The position numbers were made by a program, and so were the translations under genes. From Rhizobiaceae bacterium (lineage in GTDB: Bacteria > Pseudomonadota > Alphaproteobacteria > Rhizobiales > Rhizobiaceae): a stretch of DNA of 59,869 bases. Within the stretch, counting starts at the first letter, position 1. Every line of letters begins with the position of its first letter. The stretch covers positions 1-59,869 of the forward strand of contig JAEPMD010000023.1 in the NCBI GenBank assembly GCA_017644105.1, read 5' to 3'. Under the pieces are notes generated by a model, which worked only from the letters and a program-made list of their open reading frames with translations, did no database searches and was not told the DNA's origin. Positions 7,926-16,779 of the stretch are shown here, piece by piece.

Positions 7926-9155
7926 CTATTGATCGTTGTTTGAATTACGCTTCCAAAATTTCCATCTTGGATTGGCTTGTTGTGTTTCAGCTGCTGTTGT
8001 CTCGCTGGCTACAAGACTTGGCACCGGAACACTTGGCTCTGTTGCAGGTGTTGCAACTTGAGCGTTCTCAACGGGTTCAGCCACAGTTTGCGTGTTTGAT
8101 TTATAAAGGTTAGCAGACAAAGCATTATTGGCTTGTGTTTCAGTTCTTGCTTGGCGCGAGAATAAAGATGTGACCGGTGCTAATGTCTGTCTGACATTTT
8201 CAGAGCGTTTCTCCGCTAAAATGGCCCGTTCTTGTGAGCGCGCTTCAGCGGCAATTTTAGCAACTTCCTGCTCTTTTTCGCGAACTTTTTCAGCCTCTAG
8301 TTTTTCAACAGCCGCTGCAAATCTTTCATCATAATCTTTTTGGTATGCTGCATAGGCAAATTGTAGAGACTGCGGTTGAGACATTTCAGGGCATTTTGAG
8401 GTCGCACGAAATTTACCGCCATCTGTCGCAGTTTGGTTGAACACATAGCGTTTTTCGCAAACATCTACTTTTGGTGGACGTTTGGTGATTTCAAAATGAT
8501 CATAGCCTTCGCGGATTTGGTTCCAAAAATCAAAGCTTTCATGATCTTTGTAGCGTGCCATATTTTCAGGTGTTAAGCGGAACGGAAACGCTTGCACTTG
8601 GAAGGCTTCTTGACCGCCTTTAAATGCGTCTCTCGCAAAACCAAAGATCTCAAGCACCTGCTCATCGGTCATAGAATAGCAGCCAGCGGATGAGCATGCG
8701 CCATGGACCATCAAGTTTGAACCCGTACGTCCGTGTGCCCGGTCAAATCTGTTTGGGAACCCCATATTAAATGACAGATAATAACTTGAATTGGGGTTCA
8801 TTTGGTGTTTGCGGATATTGTAATATCCTTCAGGCGCTTGACGATCTCCTTCTTTAAACTTTGGACCTAACTGACCTGACCATTTGCAAATGCCGTAATT
8901 GGTGACAATCTCATAGCGGCCATTTGGCTTTTGCTTCCAGATTTCAAGCGTGTTTTCTTCCTTGAAAATCCGCATCAAGATGGGCGAGCGCGTGGTCATG
9001 CCTTGCGCCTTCATCTTCTTAACAAGTTTATCCGGAAGTGGGTGTTCGGCTTTATTGGCAACGGATGTGAGTGTATCATTACATCCTGCAAGGGCTAAGC
9101 TTGCCGCTAATACGACCCATTTAACGTTAGAAACTGTCATTCTTGTCCGCGTCAC
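7926..9155 (-). CDS. L,D-transpeptidase family lipoprotein (YkuD domain)
   Basis: A 409-residue exported protein. The N-terminus ends in LALAGC, a lipobox with Cys25, so it is predicted to be a lipoprotein. The YkuD catalytic signature is MVHGACSSAGCYSM with His151 and Cys159, the nucleophile that forms 3-3 crosslinks in peptidoglycan or anchors proteins to it. The C-terminal third (from about residue 265) is a charged, Ala/Glu/Lys-rich coiled coil (KLEAEKVREKEQEVAKIAAEAR) followed by a low-complexity Thr/Ala/Pro stretch, which could span the periplasm or contact the wall. An in-frame ATG at codon 6 is an alternative start. Acts in the envelope; the precise crosslink is not predictable. Confidence 0.87.
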   Translation of the reverse strand: MTRTRMTVSNVKWVVLAASLALAGCNDTLTSVANKAEHPLPDKLVKKMKAQGMTTRSPILMRIFKEENTLEIWKQKPNGRYEIVTNYGICKWSGQLGPKFKEGDRQAPEGYYNIRKHQMNPNSSYYLSFNMGFPNRFDRAHGRTGSNLMVHGACSSAGCYSMTDEQVLEIFGFARDAFKGGQEAFQVQAFPFRLTPENMARYKDHESFDFWNQIREGYDHFEITKRPPKVDVCEKRYVFNQTATDGGKFRATSKCPEMSQPQSLQFAYAAYQKDYDERFAAAVEKLEAEKVREKEQEVAKIAAEARSQERAILAEKRSENVRQTLAPVTSLFSRQARTETQANNALSANLYKSNTQTVAEPVENAQVATPATEPSVPVPSLVASETTAAETQQANPRWKFWKRNSNNDQ

Positions 9156-9223
9156 AATTTAAGTTATCAAGTTGATTACTCATACCATTATGATGGTTTT
9201 TAAAACCTTACCACGCCTGGTTT

Positions 9224-9254
9224 AAAAATGCAGATAAACAGATTGTGATCTGCA
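9224..9254 (-). terminator. Rho-independent terminator of accA
   Basis: On the minus strand TGCAGAT pairs with ATCTGCA across a 12-base loop (9229-9254) and is followed by TTTTT (9228-9224). It lies 45 bases after the accA stop and just before the start region of the L,D-transpeptidase gene, so it would separate the two transcripts. The long loop makes it a moderate candidate. Confidence 0.5.
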
Positions 9255-9299
9255 ATTTCTCGCGCATAGGCCCGGCCCATAGGCGGAATGACGCAAAAA

Positions 9300-10256
9300 T
9301 TAGCCCAAATTACGGCCAATCGCCAAAAACTTCTCTCGACGTTGTTGTTTTAGCTCTTCGCGTGATTTGCCAGCAAGATCTGCTAAAGATGATTTGATCA
9401 CGTCACGCACACCGTCAATGACCGTAGCGGGTTCGCGATGTGCGCCACCGATAGGCTCGGAGATGATGCCATCCACAATGCCGAGTTCTTTGAGGTCCTG
9501 CGCGGTGATTTTCATATTGGTCGCTGCATCTTTGGCACGCGCGGCATCACGCCACAAAATGGAAGCGGCGCCTTCAGGTGAAATCACGCTATAGATGGAA
9601 TGTTCAAGCATATAAACCTTGTTGCCAACCGCGATTGCAATCGCGCCACCAGAACCGCCTTCGCCGATGACGACAGAGACGATCGGAACGCTAAGCTTGA
9701 GACACATTTCAGTTGAACGGGCGATGGCTTCTGCCTGACCGCGTTCTTCTGCGCCCACTCCGGGATAAGCGCCAGCTGTGTCCACCAAAGTAATCACCGG
9801 AAGATCAAAGCGATCTGCCATTTCCATAACGCGAATGGCTTTGCGGTAACCTTCAGGACGCGCGCTACCAAAATTATGCTTGATGCGCGATTGAGTGTCG
9901 TTACCTTTTTCATGACCGATCACCGCTACAGCTTGGCCGTCAAATCGCGCTAAGCCTGATTGGATGGCTTCATCGTTTGAGAATTTACGATCGCCAGCAA
10001 GTGGTGTGAATTCGGTAAATAGCTTTGAGGCGTAGTCGATAAAATGCGGTCGGGCCGGATGGCGCGCAACTTGTGTTTTCTGCCAAGGATTGAGTTTGGC
10101 GTAAATCTCACCCATGGCTTCACTCGCGCGGATCTCTAATCGCTCGATTTCATCTGCAGTGTCCACACCTTCTTCTTGTCCAGAAAGTGTTTTTAATTCC
10201 CTGATCTGACCTTCAAGATCAGAGATTGGTTTTTCGAAATCAAGATAATGATGCAT
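9300..10256 (-). CDS. accA: Acetyl-CoA carboxylase carboxyltransferase subunit alpha
   Basis: A 318-residue subunit of acetyl-CoA carboxylase; with AccD it transfers CO2 from carboxybiotin to acetyl-CoA to make malonyl-CoA, the first step of fatty acid synthesis. The sequence begins with the typical [17 protein letters not shown] helix and contains [22 protein letters not shown] and [11 protein letters not shown], hallmark AccA segments forming the carboxybiotin and CoA pockets. Length matches the family. It lies downstream of xerD on the same strand, 101 bases away, an order common in Hyphomicrobiales. A likely terminator follows at 9224-9254. Confidence 0.97.
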   Translation of the reverse strand: MHHYLDFEKPISDLEGQIRELKTLSGQEEGVDTADEIERLEIRASEAMGEIYAKLNPWQKTQVARHPARPHFIDYASKLFTEFTPLAGDRKFSNDEAIQSGLARFDGQAVAVIGHEKGNDTQSRIKHNFGSARPEGYRKAIRVMEMADRFDLPVITLVDTAGAYPGVGAEERGQAEAIARSTEMCLKLSVPIVSVVIGEGGSGGAIAIAVGNKVYMLEHSIYSVISPEGAASILWRDAARAKDAATNMKITAQDLKELGIVDGIISEPIGGAHREPATVIDGVRDVIKSSLADLAGKSREELKQQRREKFLAIGRNLG

Positions 10257-10357
10257 ATTAGAACAACGCCAAGCACAATAGTTTAAAATTTAAGTCTCTA
10301 TGTAAGCCCAAACACGGCATAATCAAGGAGAAGCTGCTTCTCACACGATTTTTAGTT

Positions 10358-11320
10358 CTAATCAAACTTTTTGTGCGGTTTGGCAAGAGGATGATGCTCA
10401 TTGACGAGCTTTTTCAGCCTTTCATCCAAAACATGCGTGTAAATTTGGGTGGTTGAGATGTCGGAATGGCCCAAAAGCTCTTGTACAGCACGCAAATCAG
10501 CCCCATTGGATAGCAGATGCGAAGCGAAAGCATGTCTCAGCACATGTGGTGACACCTTTTCAGTGTCAATTCCTGCTTGCGCTGCGATGGATTTAAGCTC
10601 TCTGGCAAAGACCTGCCGCGCCAGATATCCGGTTTTTGAATTTGCTGGAAATAAAAACGGTGATTGTTCGGGTTTCTTTTGTTTAGCATGAACGGCATCA
10701 ATTGCTGCAAGATAGTCGGCCAGCGCAGCTTTTGCAGCCTGTGATATTGGCACCAAGCGTTCCTTATTCCCTTTGCCCCTAATAATGAGAAAGGGTTCGT
10801 CGCGCTTTAAAACGCCTGCGGGCAGGGCAACGAGCTCACTCACCCGCATGCCCGTCGCATATAGCAATTCAAGCAGGGCTCGAAATCTGGTCTTTGCGGT
10901 CAAATCTCTTTCACTTTTTGCCGTTTTTACCTGCGCTTCAGCAAGATCAAGCAATTGCCCAACTTCATCCTCAGACAGTGTTTTAGGTAGTTTTAATTCT
11001 GACTTTGGTGCATCGATGATCCCCGTCGGATCGTCATCTAATATACCCTCATCATGCAGGAACCGATAAAACTGTTTCATCGATGACAAATGTCGAGATT
11101 GTGTTGATGCGGCATAACCGTGATCGGACATTTCTTTCAAATAGGCTTTGATATCGTCCGATGTTGCACGCGTTAGACTGGATTTTCGATCTGATAAGAA
11201 GCTTGCGACTTCGGTTAAATCACGTTGATAAGATTCAATTGTATTATCAGCCGCACCACGCTCAGCAATCATCATCTCTAAGAATGCTTCAAGATGGGCG
11301 GCGCTGAGATCTCGTTTCAT
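10358..11320 (-). CDS. xerD: Site-specific tyrosine recombinase XerD
   Basis: A 320-residue tyrosine recombinase that with XerC resolves chromosome dimers at dif under FtsK control. An N-terminal SAM-like core-binding domain (residues about 5-90) is followed by the catalytic domain with Arg159 (ATGMRVSEL), Lys183 (RGKGNKER), His259 and Arg262 (SPHVLRHAFASHLL), His285 (LLGHSDIST) and Tyr294 (TQIYTHV), the full active-site set. The start ATG overlaps by four bases (ATGA) the stop of the small membrane-protein gene at 11317-11466, implying translational coupling. It is placed with accA rather than with phage genes, so a housekeeping Xer protein is far more likely than an integrase. Confidence 0.93.
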   Translation of the reverse strand: MKRDLSAAHLEAFLEMMIAERGAADNTIESYQRDLTEVASFLSDRKSSLTRATSDDIKAYLKEMSDHGYAASTQSRHLSSMKQFYRFLHDEGILDDDPTGIIDAPKSELKLPKTLSEDEVGQLLDLAEAQVKTAKSERDLTAKTRFRALLELLYATGMRVSELVALPAGVLKRDEPFLIIRGKGNKERLVPISQAAKAALADYLAAIDAVHAKQKKPEQSPFLFPANSKTGYLARQVFARELKSIAAQAGIDTEKVSPHVLRHAFASHLLSNGADLRAVQELLGHSDISTTQIYTHVLDERLKKLVNEHHPLAKPHKKFD

Positions 11321-11466
11321 TGGTCTTTGTAAAGTTTTTCGCTTGGCACGCGGATCGTGACTTCTCGATCTTTAGGTTCAACAAATTCAACCAAGGCATA
11401 CATGGTGCCATAGCATATTCCGACAATAATTCCGATAACGAACAATAATCTGAAAAGCGATGGCAA
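11317..11466 (-). CDS. Small membrane protein upstream of xerD
   Basis: A 49-residue ORF starting at TTG, so it is easily missed. It reads MPSLFRLLFVIGIIVGICYG for the first 20 residues: one hydrophobic transmembrane helix (about 5-25), then a short polar tail with FVEPKDREVTIRVP. I recall similar small proteins directly ahead of xerD in other Hyphomicrobiales, with the same MP-x-L-x-R-x-LF start and VEP...E motif; this recollection needs a search. An AGGA lies 10 bases before the TTG. The stop overlaps the xerD start as ATGA. Function unknown; the tight coupling is the main argument that it is real. Confidence 0.75.
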   Translation of the reverse strand: MPSLFRLLFVIGIIVGICYGTMYALVEFVEPKDREVTIRVPSEKLYKDQ

Positions 11467-11594
11467 GTTAGGATCATCCTGAAATATAAGAAGCTACTCG
11501 TTTTTATGGAACTTATCTTAAATCTGCAAGGTTTGATTTTATGGCTTTGCATGCAAAATCCTTGCAATTCCCCTTGACCTGAAAGGCTTGGTGC

Positions 11595-12233
11595 ATGATA
11601 GGAGAGGGGAAAATTGGAGCATCAAAATTGGCAGCAGTTTCTGAAAGCAAGTTAAAAGAGGCAGGTGAAGCCGCGCGCTTAGCGCTTGGTGACCGCAATC
11701 TTGTGCTTGTTGGGCTGATGGGCGCGGGAAAATCAGTTATCGGTAAATTGCTTGCGCAATATACAGGACTGCCCTTTGTCGATACTGATGACGAGATAGT
11801 CGCGGCGGCACAAATGCCGATAACTGAGATATTTGCGCAATATGGTGAGCCGGAATTCAGGGCGCTGGAATCGCGCGTCGTGAAACGTGTTTTGCAGGAG
11901 GGTCCGCAGATTGTCTCCACGGGCGGCGGGGCATTTATGAATGACGAGACGCGCGAGAACATTTTACAGAGCGCTTTATCGCTTTGGCTCAATGCTGATT
12001 ACGACGTGCTTTGGGCACGTGTTTCCAAGCGTTCAACCCGGCCATTATTGCAGCAGCCTAATCCGCAGAAAATCCTGCGAGATTTGATGGATGAACGATA
12101 TCCGATTTACCGCCTTGCCGATATTTCGGTAAAGTCTCGCAATGCACCCAAGCAGAATGTGGCTTTTGATGCTGTAAAGATGATTGAAAAAAGTGGCGAT
12201 ATCATCGCTACGAAACAAAAGGTTACCATTTAA
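11595..12233 (+). CDS. aroK: Shikimate kinase
   Basis: A 212-residue kinase that phosphorylates shikimate in the common aromatic pathway. GLMGAGKS (residues 40-47) is the Walker A loop; FVDTDDEI and EPEFRALES bind shikimate; STGGGAF is the conserved glycine-rich shikimate-binding loop; STRPLL is the lid. The N-terminal extension of about 33 residues before the kinase core is longer than in E. coli AroK but common in Alphaproteobacteria. The stop is immediately followed by the aroB ATG (TAAATG), so aroK and aroB form one operon, with the CNNM gene overlapping aroB's end. Confidence 0.93.
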   Translation: MIGEGKIGASKLAAVSESKLKEAGEAARLALGDRNLVLVGLMGAGKSVIGKLLAQYTGLPFVDTDDEIVAAAQMPITEIFAQYGEPEFRALESRVVKRVLQEGPQIVSTGGGAFMNDETRENILQSALSLWLNADYDVLWARVSKRSTRPLLQQPNPQKILRDLMDERYPIYRLADISVKSRNAPKQNVAFDAVKMIEKSGDIIATKQKVTI

Positions 12234-13361
12234 ATGTCAGATGAAAATATCAATGGAGAATGTGTCACGGTTTCATTAGGTGATCGTTCTTATGACATTT
12301 TAATTGGCCGTGGATTGATGGCTGATGCCGGTGCTGAGATTGCAAAACGACTGCCAGGTGCAAAAGCAACGGTGATTACTGATGAAACAGTTGCTCAAAA
12401 TTATTTGGCGCCTTTAACCGAAAGCTTGCAAAAAGTCGGCATTGAGATCGATCCGCTTGTCTTAAAGCCCGGCGAGAAAACAAAGAGCTATGAGAATATG
12501 GAAGCGGCTTGCGATCATATCTTAAAGTGTAAGCTTGAACGTGGTGATGCGGTTATTGCCCTTGGCGGCGGCGTGATTGGTGATCTGACCGGATTTGCAG
12601 CTGGGATTGTTCGTCGTGGAATGAAATTTATTCAAATCCCGACCAGTCTTTTAGCGCAGGTGGATTCATCGGTCGGTGGGAAGACAGGTATTAATACGTC
12701 CGCGGGTAAAAACCTTGTGGGTGTGTTCCACCAACCACAATTGGTGCTGGTCGATACAGATACACTCGATACTTTGTCGCCGCGCGAAATGCGCGCTGGT
12801 TACGCCGAAGTTGCCAAATACGGCTTGATTGATCGTCCGGACTTTTTCGATTGGCTGGAGAAAAACTGGCAAGGTATATTTGATGGCGGACCTGAACGTA
12901 TTCATGCGATTGCCACAAGCTGTCGCGCTAAGGCTGATGTGGTTGCTGCAGATGAGTTTGAGCATGGTTCGCGCGCCTTGTTAAATCTCGGTCATACATT
13001 TGGTCACGCTTTGGAAGCGGCGACAAATTATGACAGCAAACGTTTGGTGCATGGTGAGGGTGTGTCTATCGGCATGGTGCTTGCACATCAATTTTCTGCG
13101 CGCATGAATTTGTGCAGCCCAGATGATGGTGCCCGCGTTGCAAAACATCTTAAGGCCGTTGGTTTACCAATTTCGATAAATGATATTGACGGAGACCTTC
13201 CCTCTACCGATATACTGATGGAACATATTGCTCAGGATAAGAAGGTCTCACGTGGTGAATTGACCTTCATTCTGACAAAAGGGGTTGGAAAATCCTTTGT
13301 CGCTAACAATGTGCCAGCAAATGAGGTTTGGCGCTTTATCGAAGAGAGCCGTAATGCTTGA
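12234..13361 (+). CDS. aroB: 3-Dehydroquinate synthase
   Basis: A 375-residue NAD- and metal-dependent enzyme that converts DAHP into 3-dehydroquinate. Visible family segments: LKPGEKTKSYENME, the NAD-binding GGGVIGDLTGFAA, IPTSLLAQVDSSVGGKTGINT, and the metal ligands in EVAKYGLI, LNLGHTFGHALE and the later LVHGEGV. Length matches the family. It begins one base after the aroK stop. The next gene starts 8 bases before the aroB stop, suggesting coupled translation in an aroKB-CNNM operon. Confidence 0.95.
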   Translation: MSDENINGECVTVSLGDRSYDILIGRGLMADAGAEIAKRLPGAKATVITDETVAQNYLAPLTESLQKVGIEIDPLVLKPGEKTKSYENMEAACDHILKCKLERGDAVIALGGGVIGDLTGFAAGIVRRGMKFIQIPTSLLAQVDSSVGGKTGINTSAGKNLVGVFHQPQLVLVDTDTLDTLSPREMRAGYAEVAKYGLIDRPDFFDWLEKNWQGIFDGGPERIHAIATSCRAKADVVAADEFEHGSRALLNLGHTFGHALEAATNYDSKRLVHGEGVSIGMVLAHQFSARMNLCSPDDGARVAKHLKAVGLPISINDIDGDLPSTDILMEHIAQDKKVSRGELTFILTKGVGKSFVANNVPANEVWRFIEESRNA

Positions 13362-14652
13362 TGCTTTTTTGCAATTTATCACTGAGAATTGGGTGATACT
13401 TGCAACGATTATTTTTCTTATCTGTCTATCTGGGTTTTTCTCCGGATCAGAAACTGCGCTGACGGCGGTTTCGCGTGCGCGCATGCATTCTTTTGAAAAT
13501 AATGGCGAGCAACGTGCAGGGATCGTCAATAAGCTCATTGAACGGCGTGATCGTCTCATCGGTGCTTTGTTGATTGGCAACAATCTCGTCAATATCCTTG
13601 CTTCGTCTTTGGCAACTAGCATGTTGTTGTCGATCTTTGGCGAGTCTGGCGTTGTCTTTGCAACTTTGATTATGACGGCCGCATTGGTCGTGTTTGCTGA
13701 AGTGCTGCCGAAAAGCTGGGCGATCTCAACACCGGATAAATTTGCGATGTTTGTTGCACCAATCATTCGGCCCTTTGTGCTTGTGGTTGGCCCGCTTTCA
13801 ACGCTGATCAACGCCATTGTGCGCGCGATCCTTGGTATATTTGGTGTCAGCCTTGCATCTGATGCGTCTATGTTATCTCCGCAGGAAGAGATCCGTGGTG
13901 CGGTGGATTTGCTGCACCGTGAAGGGTCTGTGGTTAAAGCAGATAAAGACCGTTTGGGCGGAGTTCTGGATCTAGGAGACTTGGAAGTGTCCGACGTTAT
14001 GGTGCACAGAACGTCCGTTCAGATGCTCAATGCGGATGATACCACGGCACACAATGTGAAGACGATTTTGGAAAGTCCGTACACACGCGTTCCGGTTTGG
14101 CGCGATGAACCGAACAATATTATTGGTGTAATTCACGCTAAAGATTTGCTGCGCGCGCTTGCGGCTGCAGACAACAAAGTCTCAAATATTGATATTATGA
14201 AGATTGCGCAAAAACCTTGGTTTGTACCAGATGCGACAAATCTTAAGGACCAGCTCAATGCCTTTTTGCGCCGCAAGGCGCATGTGGCCATCGTCATTGA
14301 TGAATATGGCGAATTTGAAGGTTTGGTTACACTTGAAGATATCTTGGAAGAGATCGTCGGTGAGATTGCCGATGAGCACGATCTGGATGTGCAAGGTGTC
14401 AGCCAGCAAGCCGATGGATCTGTGATCGTTGATGGTTCTGTTCCCGTGCGTGATTTAAACCGAGCTTTTGATTGGACATTGCCTGATGAAGATGCGACGA
14501 CCGTGGCGGGTCTTGTTATTCACGAAAGTCAGATTATTCCTGAGGAAAAACAAGCATTTACCTTCCATGGTATGCGTTTTATCGTGCTCAAGCGTTCGAA
14601 AAACCGCATTACGAAGCTGAGTTTACGCCCTGCATCGCAAACGATTGTTTGA
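13354..14652 (+). CDS. CNNM/HlyC/CorC family transporter with CBS pair
   Basis: A 432-residue membrane protein starting at the ATG that overlaps aroB's stop. Residues about 1-190 form the CNNM (DUF21) domain: SGFFSGSETALTAVSRARMH and ALLIGNNLVNILASSLATS are its signatures. A CBS pair follows (VMVHRTSVQML; AHVAIVIDEYGEFEGLVTLEDILEEIVGEI), and a C-terminal CorC_HlyC domain ends the chain. Relatives act as Mg2+/Co2+ efflux or transport proteins; the old name hemolysin is misleading. The placement after aroB is a known alphaproteobacterial order. Substrate inferred only. Confidence 0.9.
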   Translation: MLDAFLQFITENWVILATIIFLICLSGFFSGSETALTAVSRARMHSFENNGEQRAGIVNKLIERRDRLIGALLIGNNLVNILASSLATSMLLSIFGESGVVFATLIMTAALVVFAEVLPKSWAISTPDKFAMFVAPIIRPFVLVVGPLSTLINAIVRAILGIFGVSLASDASMLSPQEEIRGAVDLLHREGSVVKADKDRLGGVLDLGDLEVSDVMVHRTSVQMLNADDTTAHNVKTILESPYTRVPVWRDEPNNIIGVIHAKDLLRALAAADNKVSNIDIMKIAQKPWFVPDATNLKDQLNAFLRRKAHVAIVIDEYGEFEGLVTLEDILEEIVGEIADEHDLDVQGVSQQADGSVIVDGSVPVRDLNRAFDWTLPDEDATTVAGLVIHESQIIPEEKQAFTFHGMRFIVLKRSKNRITKLSLRPASQTIV

Positions 14653-14657
14653 TGAAA

Positions 14658-14939
14658 CTACCAGCGTTTGGTTTCGCCAGGCGCGTTGAGCTCAAGCGCG
14701 AGCGCGTGCAGTCCTGCATCCAATTCAGGCTTTAAAAGTTCATTGATTGCACGATGGCGATTGACCCGAGTTTGGCCATCAAAATCAGATGCGACGAGTT
14801 GAATTCTAAAATGCGTTTCGCCTGAGCCATCAAAACTGGGCTGATGGCCTGCATGCAAATGGCTTTCGTTGATGACATTCATTTCAACAATGTTGAAATT
14901 CGATCGCAGTTTAGTTTCGATTGTCTCTTGCAACGACAT
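14658..14939 (-). CDS. BolA family protein
   Basis: A 93-residue BolA/IbaG-type protein. It has the family core VINESHLHAGH followed by ETHFRIQLVASDFDGQTRVNRHRAINELL, where SHLHAGH and RVNRHRA include the residues that share a [2Fe-2S] cluster with monothiol glutaredoxins. The C-terminus LHALALELNAPGE is also typical. In Alphaproteobacteria BolA proteins take part in iron-sulfur trafficking and iron regulation. It is convergent with the CNNM gene (5-base gap) and divergent from the J-domain gene, with a strong dyad in the shared intergenic region. Confidence 0.9.
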   Translation of the reverse strand: MSLQETIETKLRSNFNIVEMNVINESHLHAGHQPSFDGSGETHFRIQLVASDFDGQTRVNRHRAINELLKPELDAGLHALALELNAPGETKRW

Positions 14940-15045
14940 GGCGGAATCCTTATTAGTCTCTATGCGCCCTTACTCTCGAAAAAATGCAATCGCTCTATGG
15001 AAATTTGCAGCATTTCGGGTTACTCAGGACCGTTATATATTCGTC

Positions 15046-15066
15046 TGATAGATGATTCATCTATCA
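15046..15066. promoter_or_regulatory. Perfect 9-bp dyad between bolA and the J-domain gene
   Basis: TGATAGATG-ATT-CATCTATCA is a perfect inverted repeat of 9-bp arms with a 3-base centre. It ends 41 bases before the ATG of the J-domain gene and begins 107 bases from the bolA start. It could be an operator for a dimeric regulator, or a hairpin in the J-domain gene's mRNA leader. It has no T-run, so it is not a terminator. Confidence 0.55.
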
Positions 15067-15107
15067 AGAGCTAAATATTATTTCTAGAACGTTGTTGTAT
15101 TTAAAAT

Positions 15108-15740
15108 ATGAAACTTGATTCCAAATATTTCGATTCTATTAGAACTAAGCCTAAAGGCACCAAAAAGGGTTCTGCGAAAGTTCAGGAGCAGGAATCGATT
15201 TGCCAGTGGGATGGCTGTAACAAAAAAGCCGAGTTTAAGGCACCTGTAGGTCGCAATGCGGAAGGCAAGTATTTCAAATTCTGCGCCGAACATGTGCGCC
15301 AATACAACAAAGGTTACAATTATTTTGATGGCCTTTCAGATAGCGAAGTCGCGCGTTATCAAAAAGAAGCACTCACCGGCCACCGTCCGACATGGGGCAT
15401 GGGTGTGAACAAAAAGGTCAAGCATTCACCTTTAAATGATCCAGGTCCATCCGGCAGTGCTGGTGCGCGTGCACGTATGAATGATACGTTTGGCTTTTTT
15501 GAGGATGCTGGCAGTAAAACGCCTGAACCGCGTTTGCGCAAGCTCAAATCACTTGAAGCGAAAGCCTTTGACACGTTGGGTCTTAAGGCCAATGCAACAT
15601 CGGATGATATCAAATCTAAATATAAAGAACTCGTCAAAAAGCATCACCCTGATGCCAATGGCGGTGATCGAGGTTCAGAAGAGCGTTTTAGAGACGTAAT
15701 TCAAGCCTATCAAATGCTTAAATCTGCTGGGTTTTGCTAA
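15108..15740 (+). CDS. J-domain (DnaJ-like) protein next to cobST
   Basis: A 210-residue protein. The C-terminal 65 residues are a J domain (AFDTLGLKANATSDDIKSKYKELVKKHHPDANGG) with the HPD tripeptide that stimulates DnaK ATPase. The N-terminal part contains CQWDGCNKKAEFKAPVG and later FCAEHVRQYN, a Cys/His arrangement (CxxxxC...CxxH) that may bind zinc. The G/F and substrate-binding domains of true DnaJ are absent. J proteins of this layout sit just upstream of cobS in many Alphaproteobacteria; a role in cobaltochelatase assembly is a plausible inference but unproven. The cobS gene starts 30 bases downstream. Confidence 0.85.
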   Translation: MKLDSKYFDSIRTKPKGTKKGSAKVQEQESICQWDGCNKKAEFKAPVGRNAEGKYFKFCAEHVRQYNKGYNYFDGLSDSEVARYQKEALTGHRPTWGMGVNKKVKHSPLNDPGPSGSAGARARMNDTFGFFEDAGSKTPEPRLRKLKSLEAKAFDTLGLKANATSDDIKSKYKELVKKHHPDANGGDRGSEERFRDVIQAYQMLKSAGFC

Positions 15741-15770
15741 GCCGCACCAGAGAGATTTTCCGGAGACAAG

Positions 15771-16766
15771 ATGACAAATACAAGCACTCAAGCAACCAAC
15801 ACGCCTGATATTGAAGTTTCAGTTCGCGAGTTATTCGGTATCGATACGGACATGAAAGTGCCGGCTTATTCCACACGCGCGGAACAGGTTCCAGAAATCG
15901 ATCCTGATTATCTGTTTGATAAAGATACAACTATGGCCATTTTGGCAGGATTTGCATTTAACCGTCGTGTGATGGTCAGCGGTTATCATGGAACTGGTAA
16001 ATCAACACATATTGAACAAGTTGCTGCTCGATTGAACTGGCCTTGTGTGCGTATCAACCTTGATAGCCATGTGAGCCGGATTGATCTGATCGGTAAAGAT
16101 GCGATCATCGTAAAAGACGGCATGCAAGTCACTGAGTTTAAAGACGGCATTTTGCCTTGGGCTTATCAGAACAATGTGGCCTTGGTGTTTGACGAATATG
16201 ATGCTGGTCGCCCTGATGTGATGTTTGTGATCCAGCGTATTTTGGAAACATCTGGTCGATTGACTTTGCTTGACCAAAGTCGTGTTATTCACCCGCACCC
16301 ATCATTCCGTTTGTTTGCGACAGCCAACACAGTTGGTTTGGGTGATACAACAGGTCTTTACCACGGCACGCAGCAGATCAACCAAGCGCAAATGGACCGT
16401 TGGTCAATTGTGACAACATTGAACTATCTGCCACATGACAACGAAGTTGATATTATTCTTGCGAAAGTGAAAAGCTTCACTGGCGAAGAAGGCAAAGATA
16501 AAGTCTCTCGCATGGTGCGCCTTGCTGACATGACACGCGCGTCATTTATCGCAGGTGACTTGTCCACTGTGATGAGCCCGCGGACGGTGATCACATGGGC
16601 AGAAAATGCGGCGATCTTTGGTGATATCGCAACAGCATTCCGCCTCACATTTATGAATAAATGTGACGAGTTGGAGCGTGCTTTGGTTGCAGAACATTAT
16701 CAGCGCGCATTTAACGAAGAGCTGAAAGAAAGCTCAGCGAACCTCGTATTGAGTGCAGCAAGCTAA
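15771..16766 (+). CDS. cobS: Cobaltochelatase subunit CobS
   Basis: A 331-residue AAA+ ATPase of the aerobic cobalamin pathway. With CobT it forms the chaperone-like ring that powers CobN to insert Co2+ into hydrogenobyrinic acid a,c-diamide. Walker A is GYHGTGKST at residues 71-79; the Walker B region is [15 protein letters not shown]. The N-terminal [18 protein letters not shown] is characteristic of CobS. GGAG sits 5 bases before the ATG. cobT follows after 13 bases. CobN is not in this window, as usual. Confidence 0.96.
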   Translation: MTNTSTQATNTPDIEVSVRELFGIDTDMKVPAYSTRAEQVPEIDPDYLFDKDTTMAILAGFAFNRRVMVSGYHGTGKSTHIEQVAARLNWPCVRINLDSHVSRIDLIGKDAIIVKDGMQVTEFKDGILPWAYQNNVALVFDEYDAGRPDVMFVIQRILETSGRLTLLDQSRVIHPHPSFRLFATANTVGLGDTTGLYHGTQQINQAQMDRWSIVTTLNYLPHDNEVDIILAKVKSFTGEEGKDKVSRMVRLADMTRASFIAGDLSTVMSPRTVITWAENAAIFGDIATAFRLTFMNKCDELERALVAEHYQRAFNEELKESSANLVLSAAS

Positions 16767-16779
16767 CGGGCATTGATCA

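Noticed and set aside
9240-9280. GC-rich near-repeat CATAGGCCCGGCCCATAGG
   Set aside because: It is a short imperfect repeat with low pairing potential and no T-run; the neighbouring TGCAGAT hairpin is the better terminator.
10358-11320. Phage or integron integrase instead of XerD
   Set aside because: Length, the ending of the sequence and the accA/small-membrane-protein context fit the housekeeping XerD; no att or mobile genes are present.
12666-12965. Minus-strand ORF of 99 codons within aroB
   Set aside because: Antisense to the conserved core of AroB, with no family resemblance and no separate promoter; a shadow frame.
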